This document shows positions 53,267-63,482 of a stretch of DNA of 64,000 nt, piece by piece; within the stretch, counting starts at the first letter, position 1, and each line of letters opens with the position of its first letter. A program made the position numbers and the translations under genes. The stretch is from Geodermatophilaceae bacterium NBWT11 (GTDB taxonomy: Bacteria; Actinomycetota; Actinomycetes; Mycobacteriales; Geodermatophilaceae): assembly GCA_014218215.1 (NCBI GenBank), contig CP043652.1, positions 62,001-126,000 of the forward strand, given 5' to 3'. The notes below the pieces were generated by a model. That model saw only the letters and a program-made list of their open reading frames with translations. It had not been told where the DNA came from and searched no databases.

Positions 53267-54169
53267 GTGCCTGCACCGGTGGTCCTGGAAGTCGCGGTCA
53301 ACGGCTCGACGCCGCCGTCGGTCAACCCGCACGTGCCCCGCACACCGCTCGAGGTCGGCCGGGACCTGCTGGCCTGCATCGAGCTCGGGGCGACGATCGG
53401 GCACCACCACACCGACGACACCATGTTCACCGAGACCGGGGTGCACGCCGTCGAGCCCTACGTCCAGGCCTGGACACCGGTGCTCGCAGCCCACCCCGAC
53501 GTGCTGCTCTACCCCACGATGGCCGCCGGGGCCCGGGGCATCGCGGTCGAGGACCGATGGGGACACGTCGAGGAGCTCGCCCGTCGGCGGCTGGGCGGCA
53601 TGACGCTGGTCGACCCGGGCTCGGTGGACCTCGGGCTGCTGTCGGACGGGACGTGCCCACCCGCGGCGGCCGCCGGGCCCTACCAGAACAGCACCGCCGA
53701 CACCGAGCACATGTGCGCCCGGACGGCGGCGCTCGGGGCCGCCCCCAGCATCTCGGTCTTCGAGCCCGGCTTCCTGCGCACCGCGCTCACCCTGCAGCGG
53801 CACGGCCGACTGCCCGCCGGGGCGATCGTCAAGCTGTACTTCGGCGGCGAGCTGGAGTTCGGGCTGCCGCCCACGCCCACCGCACTGGAGGCCTACCTCG
53901 AGCTGCTGGAGCCCAGCGGGCTCCCGTGGTCGGTGGCCGTGCTCGGTGGGGACGTCGTCGCCTGCGGGCTGGCCGAGCACGCGGTGCGCCGGGGCGGCCA
54001 CCTGCGGGTCGGGCTGGAGGACTTCGCCGGCCCCGGGACGCCGCCCAACGTCGAACTGGTGCGCGGCGCGGTCGAGCTGCTCGCCGACCTCGGCACCCGG
54101 CCCACCACCATCGCCGAGACGCGGGCGGTGCTGGGCCTGGCCCCGCACGCCCGGCCGCCGCGGGACTAG
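53267..54169 (+). CDS. BKACE family protein (3-keto-5-aminohexanoate cleavage enzyme-like)
   Basis: This 300-residue TIM-barrel protein is of the beta-keto acid cleavage enzyme family, which uses Zn2+ and acetyl-CoA. Visible are VLEVAVNGSTPPSVNPHVP, the metal-site-like GATIGHHHTDDT, ISVFEPGFLRTAL, IVKLYFGGELEFGLPPTPTA and GGHLRVGLEDF. Substrates of BKACEs vary; the one here is unknown. GTG start. Its TAG overlaps the stop of the convergent VWA gene in a CTAG. Confidence 0.87.
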   Translation: MPAPVVLEVAVNGSTPPSVNPHVPRTPLEVGRDLLACIELGATIGHHHTDDTMFTETGVHAVEPYVQAWTPVLAAHPDVLLYPTMAAGARGIAVEDRWGHVEELARRRLGGMTLVDPGSVDLGLLSDGTCPPAAAAGPYQNSTADTEHMCARTAALGAAPSISVFEPGFLRTALTLQRHGRLPAGAIVKLYFGGELEFGLPPTPTALEAYLELLEPSGLPWSVAVLGGDVVACGLAEHAVRRGGHLRVGLEDFAGPGTPPNVELVRGAVELLADLGTRPTTIAETRAVLGLAPHARPPRD

Positions 54170-55110
54170 CGGGTCAGCAGCTCGCTGAGCGCCGCCGGCG
54201 CGTCGGCCGGACCCTGCATCGGCGCCCAGCGGGCGCCTACCCGGGCAGCCAGCTCGGCGGCCTGGTCGCAGTCGTCGGCCGGGGCCAGCACCACCAGCTC
54301 GTCCAGCCGGGCCGCCGCGGGCACCGGGTCGACGTCGTCGCTGGCCCGGCAGTCCGAGAGCAGCACGGTCACCCGCCGGGCCGCCCGCGACCGGCCCAGC
54401 TGCTCCCCCGCCGCGCTCAGCGCCGCCGACAAGGCCGTGACGCCGTCCCCGCGCAGCCGGAGCACCCGGTCGACTACGTCGGTGGGCGGGCTCGCCGAGC
54501 CGATGGTGCGCAGCTCGGTGACCCCGCGGGCGAAGGACAGCACCGCCCAGTCCCCCGGCGCGCGCCAGGCGCAGGCCGCAGCGGTGAGCGCAGCCGCGGC
54601 CAGCCGGGCGCCGCCCATCGAGCCCGAGGCGTCCACCAGCAGGCACACGGCGAGCTCCGGACGGGCCCAGGCGCGGGCGGTCAGCTCGTCCAGCGCCGGC
54701 GCCCGGCCCAGTGCCCGGGCGTCGGCGATCGCCGGCATCGAGGCGTCCAGGTCCAGGTCGCCCCCACGGTCGGCGGGCACCGCGCGCAGCTTGCCGATCC
54801 CCCGGTCGCGGGGCGGGCCCTGGCGGGCCCGGTCGAGCACGATCCGGCCGGCCAGCCGCCGGGCGGCCGCGCGCAGCGACTCGTCGGTGGCCCCGGCCAT
54901 CTCGGCCAGCAGCGCCAGGGCGTCGTCGGGGTCGGCGGCCAGCGCGTCGTCGAAGGCGTCGGCGTCGAGCACCCCGACCTCCGGGGAGATCTCCGCGAAC
55001 GAGGACCGCCGCGCCAGCTCGCTGCGCGGCGTCGTCCGGTCACCGGGCCGCGAGCGTGGCCGGGCCGGCCGGTCGGCGCCGGGTGCGGGGCCCGCCGGTG
55101 GCGGGCTCAC
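54166..55110 (-). CDS. VWA domain (CoxE-like) protein
   Basis: The 314-residue protein has a helical N-terminal part (SFAEISPEVGVLDADAFDDA, RRLAGRIVLDRARQG) and a C-terminal von Willebrand A domain with the MIDAS motif DASGSMGG, plus DGVTALSAALSAAG (MIDAS Thr/Ala region) and LLSDCRASDD. MoxR-VWA pairs act as chaperones that insert metals or activate enzymes. The GTG start overlaps the MoxR stop (GTGA), completing an ADH-MoxR-VWA operon. Confidence 0.9.
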   Translation of the reverse strand: MSPPPAGPAPGADRPARPRSRPGDRTTPRSELARRSSFAEISPEVGVLDADAFDDALAADPDDALALLAEMAGATDESLRAAARRLAGRIVLDRARQGPPRDRGIGKLRAVPADRGGDLDLDASMPAIADARALGRAPALDELTARAWARPELAVCLLVDASGSMGGARLAAAALTAAACAWRAPGDWAVLSFARGVTELRTIGSASPPTDVVDRVLRLRGDGVTALSAALSAAGEQLGRSRAARRVTVLLSDCRASDDVDPVPAAARLDELVVLAPADDCDQAAELAARVGARWAPMQGPADAPAALSELLTR

Positions 55111-56060
55111 GCTCCCCCCGGCGCACCACCGCCCTCGTCGTCGCTCGTGTCGTCGTCGGTGTCGGGAGTGGGCTCGGCGCCGAACTGGGCCTCGTACAGC
55201 TCCCGGACGACGGCCTCCGGCGAGCGGGTGCACGACTCGGTGAGCCGGATGCGGCCCGAGAGGGCGACCAGGGCGGCGTCCAGCCCGACGTGCCAGTCGG
55301 TCGTCGGCACACCGCGGCGGCCCGCCAGGGACACCGCCAACCGGGTGAGGTCGATGGCCCCACGCACCGAGGAGCCGACCCGGACGTCGGCGTGCTCGCG
55401 GGTGCCGCGCACCAGCGCGACCACCCGCGTGCGCCACTCCTCGTCCAGCGCCGGTGCCTTGAGGTCGACGATCGCGGCCTCGTCGTCGGCACCCTGGTAG
55501 CCCATGGTGATCCGGCAGACCCGGTCGTAGACCGCCGAGGAGATCCGCGCGGTGCCCACCGCGTCGAAGGGGTTCATGGCCGCGACCAGCCGGAACTCCC
55601 GGGCGGCGGCGACCCGACCCAGGCGCGGCACGTGCAGCTCGCCCTCGCTCATCACCGTGATGAGCACGTTGAGGGTCTCCTCGGGGATCCGGTTGACCTC
55701 CTCGACGTAGAGCAGCGCGCCCAGCCGCAGCGCCTCGACCAGCGGGCCGTCGACGAAGGTCTCGGGGCCGTAGCCGTGCTCCAGCACCTGGGCGGGGTCG
55801 AAGTGCCCGATCAGCCGGGCCGGGGTGAGCTCGGCGTTGCCCTCGACGAAGACGAACGCGCTGTGCGCCTCCTCGGCGACCGCCCGCAGCAGGGTCGTCT
55901 TGCCGGTGCCGGGCGGGCCCTCGAGCACCACGTGCGCCCCGGAGTCCAGGGCGGCCACGAGCAGCTCGACCTCGCGGGCCCGGCCGACGACCGGGGTGAC
56001 CGGATCACCCGGCCCGGACGCGGTGGCGTCCGGGCCGGGGAGCGTGGAGAGCTGGCTCAC
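55107..56060 (-). CDS. MoxR family AAA+ ATPase
   Basis: The 317-residue AAA+ protein has Walker A (VVLEGPPGTGKTTLLRAVAE), Walker B (LLYVEEVNRIPEE), sensor I (LVAAMNPFDAVG) and a C-terminal lid with an acidic, probably disordered tail. MoxR ATPases remodel client proteins with VWA partners, often for metal insertion or maturation. GTG start overlaps the ADH stop, and the VWA gene start overlaps its own stop, so the three proteins are made together. The alcohol dehydrogenase is the natural client candidate. Confidence 0.92.
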   Translation of the reverse strand: MSQLSTLPGPDATASGPGDPVTPVVGRAREVELLVAALDSGAHVVLEGPPGTGKTTLLRAVAEEAHSAFVFVEGNAELTPARLIGHFDPAQVLEHGYGPETFVDGPLVEALRLGALLYVEEVNRIPEETLNVLITVMSEGELHVPRLGRVAAAREFRLVAAMNPFDAVGTARISSAVYDRVCRITMGYQGADDEAAIVDLKAPALDEEWRTRVVALVRGTREHADVRVGSSVRGAIDLTRLAVSLAGRRGVPTTDWHVGLDAALVALSGRIRLTESCTRSPEAVVRELYEAQFGAEPTPDTDDDTSDDEGGGAPGGA

Positions 56061-57178
56061 GAGTGGTCGTGCACCAGCACACCGCGGACGTTCTTGCCGT
56101 TGAGCAGGTCCTCGTAGCCCTCGTTGACCTGCTCCAGCGTGTACGTGCGGGTGATGATCTCGTCGAGCTTGATGTCCCCGCTCTGGTAGAGCCCCAGGAT
56201 CTTCGGGATGTCCACCGTGGGGTTGCAGTCGCCGAACAGCGAGCCCTTCACCGTCTTCTTGAACAGCGTCATGATCGACCCCGGCAGGTTGACGTTCTGG
56301 GTCGACAGCTTGTTCAGCCCGGTCAGGACGACGGTGCCGCCCTTGCCGGTGGCGTCGAACGCGCCGGTGACGATCTCCTCGGTGACCAGGCCGGCGGTGA
56401 CGATGGTCTTGTCCGCGCCGTTGCCGTTGGTCATCTGGCGGGCGAGCTCACCGGCCTCCTCCGACGTCGCGACGGCGTGGGTGGCGCCGAGCTCCATGGC
56501 CTTCTCCCGCTTGTTCTCCAGCGGGTCGATGGCGATGAGGTTCTTGGCCCCGGCGTAGCGGGCGCCCTGCACGGCGTTGATCCCGATGCCGCCGATGCCC
56601 GAGACGATGACGGTCTCCCCGGGCTGCACGTCGGCGGCGTTGACCGCCGAGCCCCAGCCGGTGGGCACACCGCAGCCGACCAGGACGGCCTTGTCCAGCG
56701 GCAGGTCGTTCTCCACCTTGACCACGCTGTTCTGGTGGATGGTGGCGTACTGGCTGAACGTGCCGAGCATGCACATCGCGCCGTAGTCCTTGACCGGACC
56801 GGGGCCGGTGAACGGGAAGCGCTCGCCGGGCAGGTAGCCCTCCAGGATCGTCGCGCCCATGTCGCAGATGGCCTGCTGGCCGGTGGCACACCAGCGACAG
56901 ACCCCGCAGTTGGGGATGAAGGAGCAGACCACGTGGTCGCCGACGGCCACCCGGGTCACGCCGGGGCCGACCTCCTCGATGATCCCGGCGCCCTCGTGGC
57001 CCAGGACCATCGGCAGCCGCGCCTCGAGGTCGCCGTGGGAGATGTGCACGTCGGAGTGGCAGAGCCCCGCGTGGGTGTAGCGGATGAGCACCTCACCGGC
57101 CTGCGGGCCGTCCAGGTCCAGCTCGACGATCTCGATGGGCTTGCCGGTCTCGTAGACCACCGCGGCCTTGGTCTTCAC
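56057..57178 (-). CDS. NDMA-dependent (mycofactocin-type) alcohol dehydrogenase
   Basis: The 373-residue zinc alcohol dehydrogenase has the catalytic zinc ligands (HAGLCHSDVH, LGHEGAGIIEEVG, VGCGVPTGWGSA), the structural zinc Cys set (NCGVCRWCATGQQAIC) and the Rossmann GIGGIGINAVQG. The sequence matches the NDMA-dependent group, whose NADH is not exchangeable and is re-oxidised through mycofactocin in studied actinobacteria; no mycofactocin genes are in this window. The ATG at 57178 follows GGGGAGCTCC. It leads the ADH-MoxR-VWA operon. Confidence 0.92.
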   Translation of the reverse strand: MKTKAAVVYETGKPIEIVELDLDGPQAGEVLIRYTHAGLCHSDVHISHGDLEARLPMVLGHEGAGIIEEVGPGVTRVAVGDHVVCSFIPNCGVCRWCATGQQAICDMGATILEGYLPGERFPFTGPGPVKDYGAMCMLGTFSQYATIHQNSVVKVENDLPLDKAVLVGCGVPTGWGSAVNAADVQPGETVIVSGIGGIGINAVQGARYAGAKNLIAIDPLENKREKAMELGATHAVATSEEAGELARQMTNGNGADKTIVTAGLVTEEIVTGAFDATGKGGTVVLTGLNKLSTQNVNLPGSIMTLFKKTVKGSLFGDCNPTVDIPKILGLYQSGDIKLDEIITRTYTLEQVNEGYEDLLNGKNVRGVLVHDHS

Positions 57179-57271
57179 AGGGGAGCTCCTTCGCGCGTCG
57201 TTGCACAGGGTCCGGCCGGGGCCGGCTCACCCACCCTCGTCGGGTGCGCATGTGGCCACCACCCCCGAAAG

Positions 57272-57287
57272 TGAGTAACGCCACTCA
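57272..57287. promoter_or_regulatory. Candidate operator upstream of the alcohol dehydrogenase operon
   Basis: TGAGT and ACTCA arms flank 6 nt, about 95 nt upstream of the ADH start and 100 nt upstream of the divergent YiaA/YiaB-like gene. The surrounding AAAGTGAGTAACGCC is AT-richer than its context. Confidence 0.35.
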
Positions 57288-57385
57288 GCGGACCCCCGTG
57301 GTGCTGCGGTCCCCCGGCGTCCCGGCCGCGGGCACGGTGGACCCCAGCGGGCGCACAGGGCGCCCACCGGTGGACGGAGCGGACC

Positions 57386-57682
57386 ATGAGCGGCAGCAAC
57401 CCGATGAAGAACAAGAACACCTCGGCCTTCTTCGCCCAGGCCGCGCTGGCGTTCGGGATCAGCACGGTGGGCCTGATGGTCGGCATCCTCTACCTGCCCA
57501 TCGACGCCTGGGCCCGGGCCTTCCTGGCGATGACCGGGCTGTTCGTCGTCACCTCGGCCTTCACCCTGGCCAAGGTGATCCGCGACGCCCAGGAGGGCTC
57601 CACGGTGATGTCCCGCCTCGACGAGGCCCGCCTGGAGCGCCTGCTGGCCGAGCACGACCCGTACCGCCAGCCCCAGCTCTAA
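57386..57682 (+). CDS. YiaA/YiaB-like two-helix membrane protein
   Basis: This 98-residue protein has two hydrophobic helices (FFAQAALAFGISTVGLMVGI and ARAFLAMTGLFVVTSAFTLA) followed by a cytoplasmic tail with KVIRDAQEGSTVMSRLDEAR, matching the yiaA/B two-helix domain. Such proteins have no known function. The ATG at 57386 directly precedes the hydrophilic MSGSNPMKNKNTS. It is divergent from the ADH operon and convergent with the PEP synthase gene, with a very long hairpin between the stops. Confidence 0.87.
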   Translation: MSGSNPMKNKNTSAFFAQAALAFGISTVGLMVGILYLPIDAWARAFLAMTGLFVVTSAFTLAKVIRDAQEGSTVMSRLDEARLERLLAEHDPYRQPQL

Positions 57683-57701
57683 CCCGCCGTCCCCCTCGGC
57701 G

Positions 57702-57784
57702 TTGATCAGCTCAGACGACCAATGTGCGTCCTCCTCCACCGACCCCGGTGGAGGAGGACGCACGTGTGTCGTCGGAGCTGATCG
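57702..57784. terminator. Very long hairpin between the convergent YiaA/B-like and PEP synthase genes
   Basis: Arms of about 40 nt pair at roughly 35 positions around a 3-nt loop; the inner 18 bp (GTGCGTCCTCCTCCACCG) are perfect. It ends 10 nt before the minus-strand ppsA stop and starts 20 nt after the plus-strand stop, so it can serve both. The stem is far longer than needed for termination. Confidence 0.85.
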
Positions 57785-57793
57785 AAGCCGGGG

Positions 57794-60213
<2,420 letters not shown>

Positions 60214-60217
<4 letters not shown>

Positions 60218-61077
60218 GGGCTGGTGGTCCTTCCACGACGGGGGGCGGTCCCGGCGCGACGTCGCTGCCGGGCGAGGGTCTGGATGACGACGGCGGCGAT
60301 CTCCTCGACCGAGGCCGCGGAGGTGTCGACGGTGGGCAGGTGGTGGGTGTCGTACATGTCCACGGCGCGGCGGAGCTCCCAGCGGCACTGGTCCTCGCTG
60401 GCGTACGTCGAGTCCGGACGACGTTCCTGCCGGACCCGGGACAACCGGGAGACCGTGGTGGTCAGCCCGAAGCAGCGCTCGGCGAGGTCCTTGACCGGGC
60501 GGGGCAGGTCGGTGGTCTCCAGGTCCTCGTCGACCAGCGGGTAGTTGGCCACGAAGAGCCCGTGCTGCAGGGCCAGGTACATGGCGGTGGGGGTCTTGCC
60601 GCAGCGTGAGGGCGCCAGCAGCACGACGTCGGCCCGCTCCAGTCCGCGCGAGCCCAGCCCGTCGTCGTGCTCGATGGCGAACTCGATGGCCGCCATCCGG
60701 TCGTTGTAGCGCCGGACGTCGCCCACCCCGTGCAGCCGGCGGGCCTCGCGCAGCCCGCGGGAGCCCAGCTGCTCCTCGACCCGGGCCATGTGGATGCCGA
60801 AGAAGTCGATGATCGGGGCCGTGGTGCGCAGCAGCTCCTCGCGCACCTCGTCGACCGCGGCGGTGGTGAACACCAGCGGCTTCACCGGGCCCTCCATCGC
60901 GGCGTCGAGCTGGGCGACGACGTCGCGGGCCTGCTCGACGGTGGAGATGAACGGGATGAGGGTGCGCTCGAAGTGCACGTCGGGGAACTGGATGAGCAGC
61001 GCGTTGCCCATCGTCTCGGCGCTGATCCCGGTGCTGTCGGACAGGAAGAACACCGGTACCGGTTCGTCGTCGGTCAT
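60214..61077 (-). CDS. PEP synthase regulatory protein (bifunctional kinase/pyrophosphorylase, DUF299)
   Basis: The 287-residue protein is of the PSRP/PDRP family, which inactivates PEP synthase by ADP-dependent Thr phosphorylation next to the catalytic His and reactivates it by phosphorolysis. Visible are [20 protein letters not shown] at the N-terminus and the P-loop-like [19 protein letters not shown], followed by [15 protein letters not shown]. The Thr in GGRTCH of the neighbouring synthase is the expected target. The stop overlaps the ppsA start (ATGA). The Arg-rich C-terminal tail is unusual. Confidence 0.93.
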
Positions 61078-61144
61078 CAGGTGTTCCTCCGGTGGTCACG
61101 CGACGCTGCACGACAGGGACTACTGGGGGTGAGCATCACACGGC

Positions 61145-61531
61145 TCAGAACGCGTCGCCGCTCCGCCAGGGCATCTCCTGCAGGAGGAAGCCGTTCCCGT
61201 CGGGGTCGGCGAACGAGGCCATCAGCACCCCGCCGCCGACGTCGGTGACGTCGGTGACGTCCACCCCGCGGCCGACCAGTTCGGCCCGGGCGGCGTGCGC
61301 GTCGGCGACGACGAGGTGCACGCCCCGCACCGGGGTGCCCTGGTAGAGGTCCAGGCCGGTGCCGAAGCCGATCGAGCACCCCGACCCCGGCGGGGTCACC
61401 TGCACGATCCGCACACCGCCGTCCATCGCGTGGTCGACGTCGACGTGCCACCCGAGGCCGTCCCGGTAGAACACCAGCGCCCGGTCGACGTCGGACACCG
61501 GGACCGGCACGAGCTCCAGCTTCACGTCCAT
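61145..61531 (-). CDS. VOC (glyoxalase/bleomycin resistance) family protein
   Basis: The 128-residue protein shows the two beta-alpha-beta-beta-beta VOC modules: KLELVPVPVSDVDRALVFYR with DGLGWHVDVDHAM, and GVHLVVADAHAARAELVGRG with FADPDGNGFLLQE. The DPDGN turn is typical of the group. Substrate and metal are unknown. The ATG at 61531 begins the conserved strand; a start at 61549 adds only MVHDHA. It is divergent from the UPF0303 gene. Confidence 0.88.
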   Translation of the reverse strand: MDVKLELVPVPVSDVDRALVFYRDGLGWHVDVDHAMDGGVRIVQVTPPGSGCSIGFGTGLDLYQGTPVRGVHLVVADAHAARAELVGRGVDVTDVTDVGGGVLMASFADPDGNGFLLQEMPWRSGDAF

Positions 61532-61584
61532 CGCGTGATCATGGACCACGCGGGGGGCGCAGCGGCACCCGGCAGACTGCAGCG

Positions 61585-62064
61585 ATGACCGCTCCCACCA
61601 CCCTCCTGGACCAGCTGCGCGAGCAGGAGCACCGCCTGGTGTTCGACGGCTTCGACGAGTCGACCGCCTGGACGGTGGGCTCGACGCTGCGGGCCACGGC
61701 GCTGGGCCTGGAGCTGCCGGTGGCGATCTCCGTGCGCCGCAACGGCCAGCGCCTGTTCCACACCGCGCTGCCCGGCGCGTCGGCGGACAACGACGCCTGG
61801 CTGGAGCGCAAGTGCGCCGTCGTCGACCGGTTCGGGCACTCCTCGCTGCTGATCGGCGAGCAGTTCCGCCAGGGCGGGACCAGCTTCGAGGCCGGGTCCC
61901 GGCTGGACCCCGACCGGTTCGCCGCGCACGGCGGGGCGTTCCCCGTGCTGGTGCGCGGCACCGGGTGCGTGGGCACGATCGCGGTGTCCGGGCTGCCGCA
62001 GCGGGCCGACCACGACCTCGTCGTCCGGGTGCTGGCCGACCACCTGGGCGTCGACCTGACCTGA
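61585..62064 (+). CDS. UPF0303/HbpS-like family protein
   Basis: This 159-residue protein is of the UPF0303 (heme-degrading domain/GlcG-HbpS-like) group: LVFDGFDESTAWTVGSTLRA, LPVAISVRRNGQRLFHTALP, then NDAWLERKCAVVDRFGHSSL and GTGCVGTIAVSGLPQRADHD. The fold resembles HbpS, which binds heme; direct heme ligands are not certain here. The start ATG at 61585 matches the family length. A perfect hairpin follows. Confidence 0.87.
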   Translation: MTAPTTLLDQLREQEHRLVFDGFDESTAWTVGSTLRATALGLELPVAISVRRNGQRLFHTALPGASADNDAWLERKCAVVDRFGHSSLLIGEQFRQGGTSFEAGSRLDPDRFAAHGGAFPVLVRGTGCVGTIAVSGLPQRADHDLVVRVLADHLGVDLT

Positions 62065-62070
62065 GCCGCT

Positions 62071-62097
62071 CGGCCGGGTGGCTGGGCCACCCGGCCG
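62071..62097. terminator. Bidirectional terminator between UPF0303 and MHS transporter genes
   Basis: A perfect 11-bp GC stem with a 5-nt loop lies between convergent stops at 62064 and 62105. Confidence 0.85.
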
Positions 62098-62104
62098 GCG
62101 GGAC

Positions 62105-63445
62105 TCAGCGGACCGGGTCGGAGGCGGTGACGCCCAGGTCGGCGCCCCGGGTCTCCTTGATCATCGAGACGGCGGCGAAGCTGATCGCGGCCAGCACCAT
62201 CATGTAGACGCCCACCGAGATGCCGGTGCCGGTCTCCTGCACCAGCAGCTCGCTGATCGCCGGGGCGAACGCACCGCCCAGGATCGCGCCCAGGGCGTAG
62301 CCGATCGAGACTCCGGAGTAGCGGACGGCGACCGGGAACATCTCGGCGTACATCGCCGACATGGGCCCGTAGGACAGCCCCAGCCCGACGGTGAGCACCA
62401 GCACCCCGATGCCGAAGAGCCAGATGTTCGCGGTGTCGACGAGCAGGAACATCGGGATCATCCAGACGAAGACCAGCGCGTAGCCGATCTGGAAGGTGCG
62501 CACCCGGCCGATCCGGTCGCTCAGCGAGCCGCCGTAGAGGGTGAACACCAGCCAGCCGACCGAGGCCACCACGATGCAGGTGAGCACCGGGCCGCGGGCC
62601 AGGCCCAGGGTCTGGGTGCCGTAGCCGATGAAGTAGGCGATCACCAGGTAGCCGGCGGCGTTGTTGGCGACGAAGACCAGCGCGGTGAGCACGACCTGCT
62701 TGGTGTTGTGCGCGAAGAGGTCGCGCAGCGGAGCCGAGGACTCCCGCTTGCGCTGCTGCATCTCCTGGAAGACCGGGCTCTCCTCGACCGAGCGGCGGAT
62801 CACGTAGCCGACCCCGATGAGCACCACCGACAGCAGGAACGGCACCCGCCAGCCCCAGGCGAGGAACTGCTCGGGGGTGGTGAGGGTCGTCATGAGCAGC
62901 AGCACGCCGGTGGCCAGGATCAGCCCGAGCGGGACGCCGATGCCCGGGTAGGCGCCGAACAGCCCGCGGCGGCCGCGGGGAGCGTGCTCGACGGCCATCA
63001 GCGCGGCACCGCCCCACTCACCGCCGGCGGAGAAGCCCTGCAGCACCCGCAGCACGATCAGCAGCACGGGCGCGGCGATCCCGATGCTGGCGTAGGTGGG
63101 CAGCAGGCCGATCAGCGCGGTCGAGGCGCCCATCAGCAGCAGGGTGAACACCAGCATCTTCTTGCGGCCCAGCCGGTCCCCGTAGCGGCCGGCGACGATT
63201 GCGCCCAGCGGCCGGAACAGGAAGCTGATCCCGATGGTGGCCAGCGAGATGACGGTGGCCAGGCCCTCGTTGTCCTCGCTGACCGGGGCCAGGAACAGCG
63301 GGGCGAGGACGAGGGTCGCCGCCTGGGCGTAGATGAAGAAGTCGTACCACTCGATGGTGGTCCCGGCGAGCGTGCCGGCGAGGACCTTGCGCTCCTCGCG
63401 GGTGGTCTGGTGGCGGCCGGTGGGCCGGTCGGTCGTGGTGGTCAT
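62105..63445 (-). CDS. MHS-type MFS transporter (metabolite:H+ symporter)
   Basis: This 446-residue, 12-helix MFS protein is of the metabolite:H+ symporter group (like ShiA, KgtP, ProP): GTTIEWYDFFIYAQAATLVL at TM1, GRYGDRLGRKKMLVFTLLLM motif A, LRVLQGFSAGGEWGGAALMA and a second motif GGSLSDRIGRVRTFQIG. MHS carriers take up organic acids such as shikimate, alpha-ketoglutarate or aromatic acids. The fumarylacetoacetase gene lies 37 nt upstream on the same strand, so import of a tyrosine- or homogentisate-related acid is a reasonable inference. Confidence 0.9.
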   Translation of the reverse strand: MTTTTDRPTGRHQTTREERKVLAGTLAGTTIEWYDFFIYAQAATLVLAPLFLAPVSEDNEGLATVISLATIGISFLFRPLGAIVAGRYGDRLGRKKMLVFTLLLMGASTALIGLLPTYASIGIAAPVLLIVLRVLQGFSAGGEWGGAALMAVEHAPRGRRGLFGAYPGIGVPLGLILATGVLLLMTTLTTPEQFLAWGWRVPFLLSVVLIGVGYVIRRSVEESPVFQEMQQRKRESSAPLRDLFAHNTKQVVLTALVFVANNAAGYLVIAYFIGYGTQTLGLARGPVLTCIVVASVGWLVFTLYGGSLSDRIGRVRTFQIGYALVFVWMIPMFLLVDTANIWLFGIGVLVLTVGLGLSYGPMSAMYAEMFPVAVRYSGVSIGYALGAILGGAFAPAISELLVQETGTGISVGVYMMVLAAISFAAVSMIKETRGADLGVTASDPVR

Positions 63446-63482
63446 GCGGGACTCCGTCGTCCGTGGGTGTGGTGCGGGGCGT

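Noticed and set aside
57724-57783. Short open frames in both strands of the long hairpin with matching peptides
   Set aside because: They mirror each other only because the DNA is palindromic; no independent coding evidence.
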